Positions 33,899-42,687 of a stretch of 64,000 nt of DNA are shown here, one piece after another. The DNA is taken from positions 930,001-994,000 of the forward strand of contig OZ241908.1 of assembly GCA_965203685.1 (NCBI GenBank). Direction: 5' to 3'. Source of the stretch: VXYL01 sp965203685. Lineage in GTDB: Bacteria; Pseudomonadota; Gammaproteobacteria; Pseudomonadales; Azotimanducaceae. Position numbers and translations under genes: made by a program. Below the pieces are notes generated by a model. That model saw only the letters and a program-made list of their open reading frames with translations, ran no database searches and was not told where the DNA came from. Position 1 is the stretch's first letter, and every line of letters begins with the position of its first letter.

Positions 33899-34617
33899 GT
33901 GCCGCCGACCGCGTCCGTCTCGAGGCGTCCTGGAAGGATGCACTCGTGGACGAGTTCGAGGCCGGCTACATGAAAAAGCTGCGCGCCTTCCTCGTCGCGG
34001 AGCGTCAAGCCAGGAAGGTGATCTACCCGAAGGGCGACAGAATCTTCGCGGCCTTGGACGCGACGCCGCTCACCAACGTCAAGGTCGTGATCATCGGCCA
34101 GGACCCCTACCACGGGCCGAACCAGGCGCATGGCTTGTGTTTTTCGGTCCTCCCCGGTGTCGCCGCGCCACCGTCGCTGGTCAACATCTTCGAGGAGATC
34201 AACACGGACATGGTCGACGAGAGCGTGCCCTTCGGCCGGCACGATGGTGCGATTCCCGCAGGCCGCGCTTGTCTGGAGCCGTGGGCACGCCAAGGCGTGC
34301 TGTTGTTGAACGCCGTCCTGACGGTGGCTGCCGGACGCGCGGGCTCGCACCAGGGCCGCGGCTGGGAGACGTTCACGGACCGCGTTGTCGAGACCATCAA
34401 CCGGGAGCGGGAGCACGTCGTCTTCATGCTCTGGGGCAGCTATGCGCAGAAGAAGGGTGCCGTCGTCGATGATCGCCGGCACCTCGTGCTGAGCGCACCG
34501 CACCCGTCGCCGCTATCGGCACACCGCGGTTTCTTCGGTTGCCGACATTTCTCCCGGGCCAACAAGTACTTGGTGGAACACGGCATCCTGCCGATCAACT
34601 GGTTCGAGGTGGCCTGA
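33895..34617 (+). CDS. ung: Uracil-DNA glycosylase
   Basis: 240 residues. Removes uracil from DNA. GQDPYHGPNQAHGLCFSV holds the catalytic Asp and water-activating motif; HPSPLSAHRGFFGCRHFS is the minor-groove loop with the catalytic His. Overlaps lysS by ATGA. Normal length. Confidence 0.96.
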   Translation: MSAADRVRLEASWKDALVDEFEAGYMKKLRAFLVAERQARKVIYPKGDRIFAALDATPLTNVKVVIIGQDPYHGPNQAHGLCFSVLPGVAAPPSLVNIFEEINTDMVDESVPFGRHDGAIPAGRACLEPWARQGVLLLNAVLTVAAGRAGSHQGRGWETFTDRVVETINREREHVVFMLWGSYAQKKGAVVDDRRHLVLSAPHPSPLSAHRGFFGCRHFSRANKYLVEHGILPINWFEVA

Positions 34618-34628
34618 CCGCCGATTAC

Positions 34629-34687
34629 GTGGGCGTCCACGCCCGCACTTTGGGGCACCGTCGCCTAATGCGGACGAGGACGTCCGC
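34629..34687. repeat. H-repeat hairpins, copy 2 (pair) after ung
   Basis: GTGGGCGTCCACGCCCGC at 34629-34646 and GCGGACGAGGACGTCCGC at 34670-34687. Both match the family seen after ffh, the small peptides and the alcohol dehydrogenase. The remaining bases before mmsA show nothing else. Confidence 0.6.
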
Positions 34688-34747
34688 GCACCTCGCGTAC
34701 GCCAATCCTTGCCCGCCACGGCTCCTTTGCGCCAAACTGCTCAACCT

Positions 34748-36238
34748 ATGGAGAAACTCAAGCTATTCATCGACGGAGAGTTCGTCGACAGCGAGGCGGA
34801 CGGAATCCCGGTTACCGACCCCGCCACCCAGGAAGTGCTCTGCGAGGTTCCGTTCGCGACTGGCGCGGAGATGGACCGCGCCGTCCAGGGCGCGCAGGCT
34901 GCCTTCGAGGGCTGGCGCGAGACCCCGGTGCCGGAACGCGCCCGCGTGCTCTTCGCCTACCAGGAACTGCTGAAGCGGCACCAGGAGGACATCGCCGGAG
35001 GTTTAAGTCGGGAGACCGGCAAGATCTTCGATGACGCGATGGGCGAAGTCTGGCGCGGCATCGAGGTGGTCGAACATGCCTGCAGCGTGGCCTCGCTCGG
35101 CATGGGCGAGACCGTCGAGAACGTCGCCCGCGGCATCGACACGTACAGCTTGGTGCAGCCGCTCGGGGTCTGTGGCGGTATCACGCCGTTCAATTTCCCG
35201 GCCATGGTGCCGCTGTGGATGTACCCGATCGCCGTCGCCTGCGGCAATGCGTTCATCCTGAAACCGTCTGAGCAGGATCCGATGACGCCGAACCGGTTGA
35301 TGGAACTCCTCGCCGAGGCCGGCGCTCCGGACGGCTTGGTGCAAGTCGTACACGGCGGCAAGGACCAGGTGGACGCGATGCTCGAGCATCCCGGCATCCG
35401 CGCGGTCAGCTTTGTCGGCTCGGTGGCGGTCGCCCGGTACGTCTATCACAAGGCGGCGGCCAACGATAAGCGCGTGCAGGCCCTGGCTGGCGCGAAGAAC
35501 CATCTCGTGATCCTGCCGGACGCCGACAAGGACCAGGCGATCGCGAGCCTAGTGGGTGCGGTGTGCGGAGCCGCCGGGCAGCGGTGCATGGCCATCAGCG
35601 CCGCGGTGCTGGTCGGCGAGGCTGCGGATTGGCTCCCAGACATCAAGGCCGCAATGGCGGCGGTACGACCGGGACCGTGGAACGACGGCGAGGCCGGGTA
35701 CGGGGCGCAGATCAGTCGCGCATCCCGCGACCGGATCCTGGGCTACATCGAGAAGGGCAAGGCGGAGGGCGCCCGTTGCGTGCTCGACGGCAGCGACTGC
35801 GCTGTGGCGGGGTACCCGGACGGCAACTGGGTCGGACCGACGCTATTCGCCGACGTCGAGCCGACCATGTCGATCTACACGGACGAGATCTTTGGCCCCG
35901 TGCTTGTGACCACGCCGGTGGCGACCCTCGGCGACGCCATCGACCTGATCAACGCCAACCCGTTCGGCAACGGCGTGTCGATCTTCACGTCCAGCGGGGG
36001 CGCGGCGCGCCGTTTCCAGCACGACGTGCAGGTCGGCCAGGTCGGCATCAACATCCCGATCCCCGTGCCGCTGCCGTTCTTCTCGTTTACCGGCTGGAAG
36101 AACTCGTTCTTCGGCGATCTGCATGCCTACGGCAAGCAGGCCGTGCGCTTCTACACGGAGACCAAGACGGTCACGGCGCGCTGGTTCGACGAGGAAGGGG
36201 CGCGGCCCGACGCCAATATGACGATCAGTCTGCGCTGA
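34748..36238 (+). CDS. mmsA: CoA-acylating methylmalonate-semialdehyde dehydrogenase
   Basis: 496 residues. Aldehyde dehydrogenase fold that makes propionyl-CoA (or acetyl-CoA) from methylmalonate (or malonate) semialdehyde in valine, thymine or inositol breakdown. ITPFNFPAMVPLWMYPIA and the catalytic Cys in GAAGQRCMAISAAV are specific for MmsA; FFSFTGWKNSFFGDLHAYGK is the C-terminal signature. Start MEKLKLFIDG at 34748; the frame is open 13 codons further. No other valine-pathway gene is adjacent. Its last 14 bases overlap the convergent ygfZ. Confidence 0.94.
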   Translation: MEKLKLFIDGEFVDSEADGIPVTDPATQEVLCEVPFATGAEMDRAVQGAQAAFEGWRETPVPERARVLFAYQELLKRHQEDIAGGLSRETGKIFDDAMGEVWRGIEVVEHACSVASLGMGETVENVARGIDTYSLVQPLGVCGGITPFNFPAMVPLWMYPIAVACGNAFILKPSEQDPMTPNRLMELLAEAGAPDGLVQVVHGGKDQVDAMLEHPGIRAVSFVGSVAVARYVYHKAAANDKRVQALAGAKNHLVILPDADKDQAIASLVGAVCGAAGQRCMAISAAVLVGEAADWLPDIKAAMAAVRPGPWNDGEAGYGAQISRASRDRILGYIEKGKAEGARCVLDGSDCAVAGYPDGNWVGPTLFADVEPTMSIYTDEIFGPVLVTTPVATLGDAIDLINANPFGNGVSIFTSSGGAARRFQHDVQVGQVGINIPIPVPLPFFSFTGWKNSFFGDLHAYGKQAVRFYTETKTVTARWFDEEGARPDANMTISLR

Positions 36239-36962
36239 CGAGGGACACGCCTGACGCGGTGGCCGGCGTCGTATCGCTGCGCGTGCAGGCCAGCGCGACG
36301 CCCGCGCCGACCGCTGTGACAGTGCCGACCTTGGCGCCCTCCTGCACCACGTCATCGCCCGCAACGGGTGGCGAACCGTCGAACCGGTAGCGCCGCAGCC
36401 TCCGCTTCACCTCGCCCCGGTGCTGGGCGCGCGCGACCACTTCCTGCCCGAGGTAGCACCCCTTCGAGAAACTCACGGCGCCAACGTCGGTCAGCCCGAT
36501 CATCTGCGGCAGGAAGGTCTGCGACACCGGCTTCGAAACCACGACGAAGCCTGCTTCGACACATGCGTTGGCGAACGCGTCGTGGCCTTCGTCGACATCC
36601 GCGTCGGCGTGTAGCCAATACCCTGTAGCGGGCAACTCGACGGCGCCTGGCCCAACGGGTTCTGGGGCGAACCGCAGCCCGCCGGGGGCGTCGGCCAGCT
36701 TGGACTTCGCGAACAGCAGGTACTTGCCCAGTTCGCCGTTGATGTCGGCCACGACGCTCTCGTGCGCGATCAGGCGCACGTGGCTGGGCTCGCCGAAGGC
36801 CCAGCCGCTGGCGACGGCACGTCCCTTGATGTTGCAGAGGGCCATGGGCAAGCCACGGTGCGTTTCGAGTGCATCGAGGTCCGCAGTCAGGTAGCCCTGC
36901 AGGAAGGAGGACGCGTCCGGCCCGATGAAGTCGAGGCTGGCAAACTGCTTGACGGCTGCCAT
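36225..36962 (-). CDS. ygfZ: Folate-binding protein YgfZ
   Basis: 245 residues, GcvT-like fold. Acts in tetrahydrofolate-dependent assembly or repair of iron-sulfur proteins. The diagnostic KGCYLGQEVVAR lies near 170. Divergent from sdhE-ygfX, the same neighbourhood as in E. coli and Pseudomonas. Confidence 0.92.
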   Translation of the reverse strand: MAAVKQFASLDFIGPDASSFLQGYLTADLDALETHRGLPMALCNIKGRAVASGWAFGEPSHVRLIAHESVVADINGELGKYLLFAKSKLADAPGGLRFAPEPVGPGAVELPATGYWLHADADVDEGHDAFANACVEAGFVVVSKPVSQTFLPQMIGLTDVGAVSFSKGCYLGQEVVARAQHRGEVKRRLRRYRFDGSPPVAGDDVVQEGAKVGTVTAVGAGVALACTRSDTTPATASGVSLVSAD

Positions 36963-37018
36963 GTGGCAAGTCTAGCGAAAGGCGCGCCCCGGTGGCGCGT
37001 TGACGGCATCATTGCTGT

Positions 37019-37261
37019 ATGGATGGCCGCGACTTGGAGCGCGTGCTGTGGCGCTCCCGCCGCGGCATGCTCGAACTCGACCTCCTGCTCGTGGACTTCG
37101 CGCGAACCCGCTACCCGCACTTGGACAAGGCACAGCAGCAGGCCTACCGGGAGCTTCTGGGCGAGGACGACTGGGTGCTGCTCGATTGGCTGCGGGCTCG
37201 TGCCACCCCCGAGCCGCGGTTCGCAGAGATTGTGGCAGCGGTCGTTGCGTTCAATCGCTGA
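37019..37261 (+). CDS. sdhE: FAD assembly factor SdhE
   Basis: 80 residues. Flavinylates succinate dehydrogenase and fumarate reductase. SRRGMLELDLLL holds the RGxxE motif needed for flavinylation; DWVLLDWL is the second family block. The stop overlaps the ygfX start (TGATG). Confidence 0.93.
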   Translation: MDGRDLERVLWRSRRGMLELDLLLVDFARTRYPHLDKAQQQAYRELLGEDDWVLLDWLRARATPEPRFAEIVAAVVAFNR

Positions 37262-37650
37262 TGGATCCCCACCACGACGACACCGAAATGCTGTGGTCGC
37301 CGGGTTGGGAGTGGCTGAGCGCAGTGGTTGCGATCCACGCGCTCGTGGCGGTGCCGTGGTCCCACTTCCTCGGCGCCTGGCCGCTCATAGTGGTTGGCCT
37401 GTCGCTCCTTTACCACGTGCACGTCTTCGCTCGCGGCGAGGTGTGGCGCTTTGCCCTGGTGGAAGAGACCGCCGTGCTCTTCGCCCCCGACGGCAAGCCA
37501 GCAAAGCTCCGCGGGGGTCCGTGGATGACAGCGAACTGGGTTGTGGTTCGGACCAGTCGCCGCATCCTGATGCTGCGTTCGGGACGCTACGATGCCGACC
37601 GGTTCGCCAGGTTGCGGCGCGCCCTGCTCGGACGTGCGGGGAACGGTTGA
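37261..37650 (+). CDS. ygfX: YgfX-like membrane protein
   Basis: 129 residues. Two N-terminal helices (about 15-32 and 38-52) and a soluble C-terminal part with the GPWMTANWVVV and ALLGRA text of the YgfX (CptA) family. In E. coli the pair SdhE/YgfX is co-transcribed and YgfX was proposed as a cell-division-affecting partner. The 3' end overlaps convergent nadB by 64 bases. Confidence 0.75.
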   Translation: MDPHHDDTEMLWSPGWEWLSAVVAIHALVAVPWSHFLGAWPLIVVGLSLLYHVHVFARGEVWRFALVEETAVLFAPDGKPAKLRGGPWMTANWVVVRTSRRILMLRSGRYDADRFARLRRALLGRAGNG

Positions 37651-39272
37651 AGGACGTCCAGCGGATCGGCGGCGGGGAAGACGATGCTCGGTTGCGGATT
37701 GGGAAGGGGCTGCGGGTAGTCCAGGGTGTAGTGCAGGCCGCGGCTTTCCTTGCGCATGGCGGCGGAGCGCACGATCAGCGCGGCGACGTGGACAAGGTTG
37801 CGCAACTCGATCAGGTCGGCGCTGACCCGGTGTCGGGCGTAGTAGTCGTGGATCTCGCGCCTCAAAAGGTCGATGCGGCGCTCGGCGCGTTCTAGGCGCT
37901 TGTTGGTGCGCACGATGCCGACGTAGTCCCACATGGCGCGCCGCAGTTCCGTCCAGTTGTGGTTCAGAACCACCTGCTCGTCCGAGTCCGACACCTGGCT
38001 CTCGTCCCAGTCGGGCGGCACCGGACCGACGGGTCGCGGCGCGCTGCCACGGGCAGACCGGATGTCCTTGGCCGCAGCTTCGGCGAAAACGAGGCACTCG
38101 AGAAGCGAGTTGCTTGCCAGCCGGTTGGCGCCGTGCAGACCGGTGTAGGCGGTCTCGCCTACGGCGTATAGGCCGGGGACGTCCGTCCGGCTGTTGAGGT
38201 CGACGATGACCCCGCCGCACGTGTAGTGCGCTGCGGGGACGACGGGGATGGGCTCCTTGGTGATGTCGATGCCCAGTTCGAGACAGCGCCCGTGGATCGT
38301 CGGGAAGTGCTTGGTGATGAAGTCCGCGCTTTTGTGGCTGATGTCCAGGTAGACGCAGTCGGCACCGAGGCGCTTCATCTCGTGGTCGATGGCGCGCGCC
38401 ACGATGTCCCTCGACGCCAACTCGGCGCGCTTGTCGAACCTGTGGATGAAACGGCTGCCGTCCGGCAGCAGCAGGCGGCCGCCTTCGCCGCGAACGGCCT
38501 CGGAGATCAGGAACGAGCCCGACCCCGGCTCTTGCGCCGACGCCGGGTGGTAGAGGCAGGTCGGGTGGAACTGGTTGAACTCCATGTTTGCGACCCGGCA
38601 GCCGGCCCGCCAGGCCATGGCGATGCCGTCGCCGGTGGCCCCGTCGGGGTTGCTCGTATAGAGGTAGGCCTTGCTCGCCCCGCCGGTGGCCAGCACGACG
38701 AAGTCGGCTTCGAATACGTCGACGGCGTCGGCTTCGATGTCGTAGACGAAAGCTCCCAGGGTCCGATTGGTGCGCTCGCCGAGCTTGGCGGCGGTGATCA
38801 GGTCGATCGCCACGCGACCGCTCACGATGTCGATGTTCGGGTGCTGCGACGCTCGGTCGATCAGCGTGCGCGCGATGGCGGCCCCGGTCGCGTCAGCCAC
38901 GTGGAGCACGCGCCGGTGACTGTGCCCGCCCTCGCGCGTGAGGTGCGGTGCGTTGCCATCGCGGTCAAACTCAAGCCCAAGGCCTACGACGTGCTCGATC
39001 GCCTGTGGTGCCTTGGCGACGGTCATGCGCACGGCGGACTCCACGCACAGTCCGGCACCCGCGGCCATGGTGTCCGCGACGTGCGCCTCGACGCTGTCGT
39101 CGGGTGCCGTGACCGCCGCGACACCGCCTTGTGCGCGGTTGGTCGAGCCGCCGCGCAAGGCGTCTTTGGACAGAACGGTCACCTTGGCGCGGTCGGCCAG
39201 GTGCAGCGCGGTCGCCAATCCCGCGGCGCCGCTGCCAATGATCAGGACGTCGGCGCGGTATCGCTTGGCCAC
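37587..39272 (-). CDS. nadB: L-aspartate oxidase
   Basis: 561 residues. Oxidises aspartate to iminoaspartate, first step of NAD synthesis. FAD motif VLIIGSGAAGLATALHLA at the N-terminus, GGSTNRAQGGVAA, EFNQFHPT, and GLYAVGETAYTGLHGANRLA are typical. GTG 39272 (VAKRYRADV) is chosen as the homology start; a -10-like TATACT lies at 39305-39310 on this strand, 32 bases away. In Pseudomonas nadB also neighbours ygfX, but the rpoE cluster usually beyond it is absent here. Confidence 0.95.
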   Translation of the reverse strand: MAKRYRADVLIIGSGAAGLATALHLADRAKVTVLSKDALRGGSTNRAQGGVAAVTAPDDSVEAHVADTMAAGAGLCVESAVRMTVAKAPQAIEHVVGLGLEFDRDGNAPHLTREGGHSHRRVLHVADATGAAIARTLIDRASQHPNIDIVSGRVAIDLITAAKLGERTNRTLGAFVYDIEADAVDVFEADFVVLATGGASKAYLYTSNPDGATGDGIAMAWRAGCRVANMEFNQFHPTCLYHPASAQEPGSGSFLISEAVRGEGGRLLLPDGSRFIHRFDKRAELASRDIVARAIDHEMKRLGADCVYLDISHKSADFITKHFPTIHGRCLELGIDITKEPIPVVPAAHYTCGGVIVDLNSRTDVPGLYAVGETAYTGLHGANRLASNSLLECLVFAEAAAKDIRSARGSAPRPVGPVPPDWDESQVSDSDEQVVLNHNWTELRRAMWDYVGIVRTNKRLERAERRIDLLRREIHDYYARHRVSADLIELRNLVHVAALIVRSAAMRKESRGLHYTLDYPQPLPNPQPSIVFPAADPLDVLQPFPARPSRARRNLANRSAS

Positions 39273-39409
39273 ACTCGTCCCACGTGTCAACTCCGTGACA
39301 GCGGAGTATAGCCGTGAACTCGGAGACCATCGCGGTGAGCGCGAAGGTCGAAGGTCTACCCGAAGGCGAAGGGGTAGTATTCGGCGCAAACAACCTGCCA
39401 ACCAGTGTC

Positions 39410-40633
39410 ATGCTCTATAGCGAGTTGCAGCGGCTGATCGACATCGGTGAAGGAGCCAAGATCGAGTTCAAGCGCGACGAGCTGCGTCCGGAGCAACTTG
39501 CCCGCGAGATAGTCTCTTTCGGCAACATGAACGGCGGCACCATCCTCGTTGGTGTGGAGGAAGACGGCTCGGTGTCGGGTCTTCAACGGCCGAATTGGCA
39601 AGAGTGGCTGATGGATGTGGTTGTATCGCGCCATGTCGTTCCGCGCCTTGTGCCGGACTACGAGGAGGTGCACACCCCAGATGGCGTGGTTGCCGTTGTC
39701 GCCGTTCCGACGGGCGCGGCCAAGCCCTATGCCGTGCAGCAGCGCCATCGGCTCGACTACTACCTGAGGCTCGGCAATACCTGCCAACGCGCGACGCGCG
39801 AACAGATGGCGCGGCTGTTCCAGATCGGAGGCCTGCTGTCCGTCGAGCGATTGCCCATCCACGGCAGCACGATGGGCGAACTGGATCAGCGCCGCCTCGA
39901 CGAATATTTCGTTGAGTTAATGGGCGAAGAGACCGTGACGGACTGGGCAACCAAGCTTGGACACCGAGATCTGCTCGTTCCGACGAACGGCGACGAGGCA
40001 CCGTGTTGCTCCTATGCCGCCTATGCGCTATTCGCACTCGTGCCGCGTCGCCGCCTGCCGCAGGCCGGCTTGCGTCTGATCGTGTACCGGGGTTTGCACG
40101 CGGAGTACGACGCCTTGCTGGATGAAGTGCTGGACATCCCCTTCGTGGGCCTCGGCGAGCAGAAGCCGGGGCGCTTCGTCGAACAGTCGCTGCCGGACCG
40201 CGCGCTTGCCTATCTGCAACCGCACATTTCCCAGGAGCGGCTCGACGGAATGACGCGCAAGCGGTTCTGGGACTATCCACAGGCCGTGATTCGCGAACTC
40301 CTGGTCAACGCCTACGCGCATCGGGACTGGACGCGTCAGAACGACGTCCGGCTCGTGGTTTTCGGCGACCGCATGGAAGTGACGAGTCCGGGCGCGTTGC
40401 CGAACGGCATGACGATCGAGAAGGTACTCGCGGGGCAACAGTCGCCGCGCAACAGCAACATGGTTCGCATCCTGCGGGACTACGGGCTGATGGACGACCG
40501 TGGCATGGGCATCCGGCGCCAGGTGGTGCCGTTGATGCGAGAGCAGAACGGCGCGGAACCGCATTTCGAGGCCCACGAGGAGTATTTCCGCGTGGTGTTG
40601 CCGAAAGGCGGTGATCAGCCGTTCAGGCCGTAG
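39410..40633 (+). CDS. AlbA_2 (Schlafen-type) domain ATP-binding protein
   Basis: 407 residues. N-terminal AlbA_2 domain: GEGAKIEFKRDE, AREIVSFGNMNGGTILVGVE and YYLRLGNTCQRATREQM. C-terminal HATPase_c_4 domain: VIRELLVNAYAHRDW, VFGDRMEVTSPGALPNGMT and NSNMVRILRDYGLMDDRGMGI, the GHKL ATP-binding motifs. Such proteins are called RecG-like or transcriptional regulators; a few act in phage defence. ATG 39410 is preferred because homology starts there and TAGTAT lies about 30 bases upstream; an in-frame GTG at 39314 would overlap the nadB promoter. Convergent with the next gene, overlapping 19 bases. Confidence 0.85.
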   Translation: MLYSELQRLIDIGEGAKIEFKRDELRPEQLAREIVSFGNMNGGTILVGVEEDGSVSGLQRPNWQEWLMDVVVSRHVVPRLVPDYEEVHTPDGVVAVVAVPTGAAKPYAVQQRHRLDYYLRLGNTCQRATREQMARLFQIGGLLSVERLPIHGSTMGELDQRRLDEYFVELMGEETVTDWATKLGHRDLLVPTNGDEAPCCSYAAYALFALVPRRRLPQAGLRLIVYRGLHAEYDALLDEVLDIPFVGLGEQKPGRFVEQSLPDRALAYLQPHISQERLDGMTRKRFWDYPQAVIRELLVNAYAHRDWTRQNDVRLVVFGDRMEVTSPGALPNGMTIEKVLAGQQSPRNSNMVRILRDYGLMDDRGMGIRRQVVPLMREQNGAEPHFEAHEEYFRVVLPKGGDQPFRP

Positions 40634-41619
40634 GCTGCTGCGAGGAGTTCGTACGACCGCAGCCGGTCCTCGAAGCTCGGCGTGATGGTCAGGACGATCA
40701 CTTCGTCCGCGCCCGACTCGCGGACCAGATCGTCGATGCCGGCCTTGACCTCGTCCGGCGTGCCGACAATCTGCCGAGAGCGCTTGCTGCGCATCCCTTC
40801 AAGTTCCTCGTCGGTGAACGGGTGCGCGGCCGCTTCCTCCAACGTGGGCGGCGGTCCGCGCTGTCCGCGGTCGCGGCGAAGCCGCTGCAGTTCGCGCAAG
40901 CGGCGGAAGATCTCGGCCTTCTCCGGGTCGTCGGCGACCACGGCGAAAACACCGATGGAGGAGTAGGGCGCTGCAAGGTGTTCCGGCGCGAACAGGCGAC
41001 GGTATTGCTGGAGGGCCTCGACGGCCGGTTGCGGCGCGATGAAGTGGGCATGCGAGTAGGCGAGCCCGAAGCGCGCGGCGTAGGCGGCGCTGTCGAAACT
41101 TGAGCCGAGCATCCACACCTCCGGGGCCGTCGGCGTCTTCGGCGTCGCCTTGAGATTGCGGAAGGCCTCGGTGAGTGGCTCGCGGCCGTTCACGAAGGCG
41201 ATCAGGTCCTTGACCTTGGCGGGGTAGTACTCGATGCCGAGCGGATTGCCGTAGGCGAGCGCTGCGGCCGTCAGGCCGTCGCTACCTGGTGCGCGGCCAA
41301 CCCCTAGGTCGATGCGACCGGGATAGAGGACCTCGAGCAGCCGGAAGTTCTCCGCGACCTTGAACGGCGAATAGTGGGAGAGCATCACGCCGCCGGAACC
41401 GATGCGCATGTGGTTCGTCTCGGCGGCCAGGCGCGTAATCAGGATCTCCGGCGAGGAACTCGCCAACGTATCGGATGCGTGGTGCTCGGCAACCCAGTAA
41501 CGGTGATAGCCGAGTTCCTCGCAGCGCTTCGCCAGCGCCGTGGTATGGGCTATGGCATCGGCCGCATCTTCGCCGCGGCCGATGGGTGACTGGTCTAGAA
41601 CGCCGATGCGCAGGGTCAA
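40615..41619 (-). CDS. LLM-class flavin-dependent oxidoreductase (YhbW-like)
   Basis: 334 residues, bacterial luciferase fold. LDQSPIGRG at the N-terminus, YWVAEHHA and IRIGSGG-type text (MRIGSGGVMLSHYSPFKVAE) and DLGVGRAPGSD identify the YhbW/alkanal-monooxygenase-like group that binds FMN. TTG start with AGGAG 10 bases upstream. Reaction unknown. Stands alone on its strand. Confidence 0.9.
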   Translation of the reverse strand: MTLRIGVLDQSPIGRGEDAADAIAHTTALAKRCEELGYHRYWVAEHHASDTLASSSPEILITRLAAETNHMRIGSGGVMLSHYSPFKVAENFRLLEVLYPGRIDLGVGRAPGSDGLTAAALAYGNPLGIEYYPAKVKDLIAFVNGREPLTEAFRNLKATPKTPTAPEVWMLGSSFDSAAYAARFGLAYSHAHFIAPQPAVEALQQYRRLFAPEHLAAPYSSIGVFAVVADDPEKAEIFRRLRELQRLRRDRGQRGPPPTLEEAAAHPFTDEELEGMRSKRSRQIVGTPDEVKAGIDDLVRESGADEVIVLTITPSFEDRLRSYELLAAAYGLNG

Positions 41620-41854
41620 GGCGCTTCTTCTCCTGAGTTCAAGTAAAGTAAATTAAATCAATAGGTTGTTACTGTACAGCCGGGCGTCTTGGGGGCTTTT
41701 CCTACGTCGCTCGTGGGCGATTTCCTACACCGGTGTTGGCGACTGTCCCATGTCGGCATGGCCAAAGGCTTACGCCAATTTAAGCCTTCTCTTACGTGTT
41801 GGCGAGCCGATGTCCTAACGACGCGCGATCATAAGAGAAGTCAAACTGCCGGGC
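41620..41854. other. AT-richer intergenic region before HicB-like gene
   Basis: 235 bases. The first 40 (AAGTAAAGTAAATTAAATCAA and on) are far richer in A and T than the surroundings and may hold promoters for both flanking genes. No HicA-like ORF, RNA gene or repeat seen. Confidence 0.5.
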
Positions 41855-42277
41855 ATGAGACTCGCATATCCCGCAAAAATACGAACCCGCAACGGCGTTG
41901 TGGTGGCCACCTTTACGGATCTCCCGGATCTGTCGGCCCGAGCCGGAAACCGTCGCCATGCCATCGATGCCGCTCGTGTCGCGCTGGTTGCATCGTTGCA
42001 CGGGCACGCCCGCGACCATCGCGACATGCCGCGACCGTCCGCTGGCCGCCTGCGCGACTTGGTGGACCTACCGATCCTGATCGCGGCGAAAACGGCGCTG
42101 TATCAGACCATGCGCGATCAGAACATCTCCAACGTCGCGCTTGCGCAGCGTCTCGACACGGTGGAAGGCACCGTGCGCCGGCTGGTGGATCTTGGCCATC
42201 GTTCCCACGTCGATCAAGTCGAGGCGGCGCTGCATCTGCTCGGCAAACGTCTCATCGTCGATCTGCACGTGCGCTAG
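41855..42277 (+). CDS. HicB-family antitoxin-like protein, no HicA beside it
   Basis: 140 residues. N-terminal HicB fold with YPAKIRTRNGVVVATFTDLPD and AIDAARVAL; C-terminal helix-turn-helix part with ALYQTMRDQNISNVALAQRL and VRRLVDLGHRSHVDQVEAAL. HicB antitoxins bind HicA RNases and repress their operon. I find no HicA within 300 bases on either strand, so this is an orphan or its partner is unlike HicA. Three very short ORFs follow immediately. Confidence 0.82.
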   Translation: MRLAYPAKIRTRNGVVVATFTDLPDLSARAGNRRHAIDAARVALVASLHGHARDHRDMPRPSAGRLRDLVDLPILIAAKTALYQTMRDQNISNVALAQRLDTVEGTVRRLVDLGHRSHVDQVEAALHLLGKRLIVDLHVR

Positions 42278-42294
42278 CGCGCGGACGCGTTTGG

Positions 42295-42369
42295 GTGGAT
42301 ACTGAAGAGAAGCTGAAGGAACTGGAACTCGGACGGATTGAAGTCGAGATCTCGAAGCTGCGGGCTTAA
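42295..42369 (+). CDS. 24-residue amphipathic peptide
   Basis: GTG 42295; MDTEEKLKELELGRIEVEIS then KLRA. Strongly helical, alternating Glu/Lys and Leu/Ile. The start resembles that of longer small proteins in which a KLKELELxRxxVEI helix is followed by a membrane helix; here a stop comes early. It lies 17 bases after the HicB-like gene. Real expression is uncertain. Confidence 0.4.
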   Translation: MDTEEKLKELELGRIEVEISKLRA

Positions 42370-42379
42370 AACGAAGCGC

Positions 42380-42481
42380 ATGGATCGCAGCAACACCATT
42401 GACGGGGTGAAGCTGGTTCTCACTGCCGCGGGCGTCGCCGCCGCGATCGTGGTCGCGCTCGATACGGTTGGCCTGATTTAG
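42380..42481 (+). CDS. 33-residue single-membrane-helix peptide
   Basis: ATG 42380; MDRSNTIDGVKLVLTAAGVA then a hydrophobic run AAIVVALDTVGLI. One membrane helix (about 12-33), charged N-terminus. No strong ribosome binding site. 10 bases after the preceding peptide; 9 bases before the next. Confidence 0.45.
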   Translation: MDRSNTIDGVKLVLTAAGVAAAIVVALDTVGLI

Positions 42482-42490
42482 GAGCGCACG

Positions 42491-42628
42491 ATGTTCGAAA
42501 GGTACTACACCGTAGCCGGAGGCATCCGACTGGAGCGTGGGTGGTGGAAACTGCTCAAGTACGGGATTGCGCTGCCGCTCCTCGGCATCGTGCCCACCGT
42601 GATCGTCTTCTGGCTCTGGATACTCTGA
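42491..42628 (+). CDS. 45-residue single-membrane-helix peptide
   Basis: ATG 42491 with AGGAG 7 bases upstream. N-terminal MFERYYTVAGGIRLERGWWK is amphipathic and basic; LLKYGIALPLLGIVPTVIVF then WLWIL is one membrane helix reaching the C-terminus. Size and shape resemble small membrane toxins or assembly peptides, but no family is recognised. Confidence 0.55.
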   Translation: MFERYYTVAGGIRLERGWWKLLKYGIALPLLGIVPTVIVFWLWIL

Positions 42629-42644
42629 CCCGAACCACGCTTCG

Positions 42645-42661
42645 GCGGACGCGGACGTCCG
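42645..42661. repeat. H-repeat hairpin, copy 3
   Basis: GCGGACGCGGACGTCCG, stem CGGAC/GTCCG, between the small peptides and the convergent CoA-transferase gene. Confidence 0.5.
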
Positions 42662-42687
42662 GGTACGGAGCGCCTACCCCCACCGCC

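Noticed and set aside
37587..39413. An rpoE-rseA cluster next to nadB as in Pseudomonas
   Set aside because: The gene upstream of nadB is an AlbA_2-type protein; no sigma factor or anti-sigma gene is in the window.
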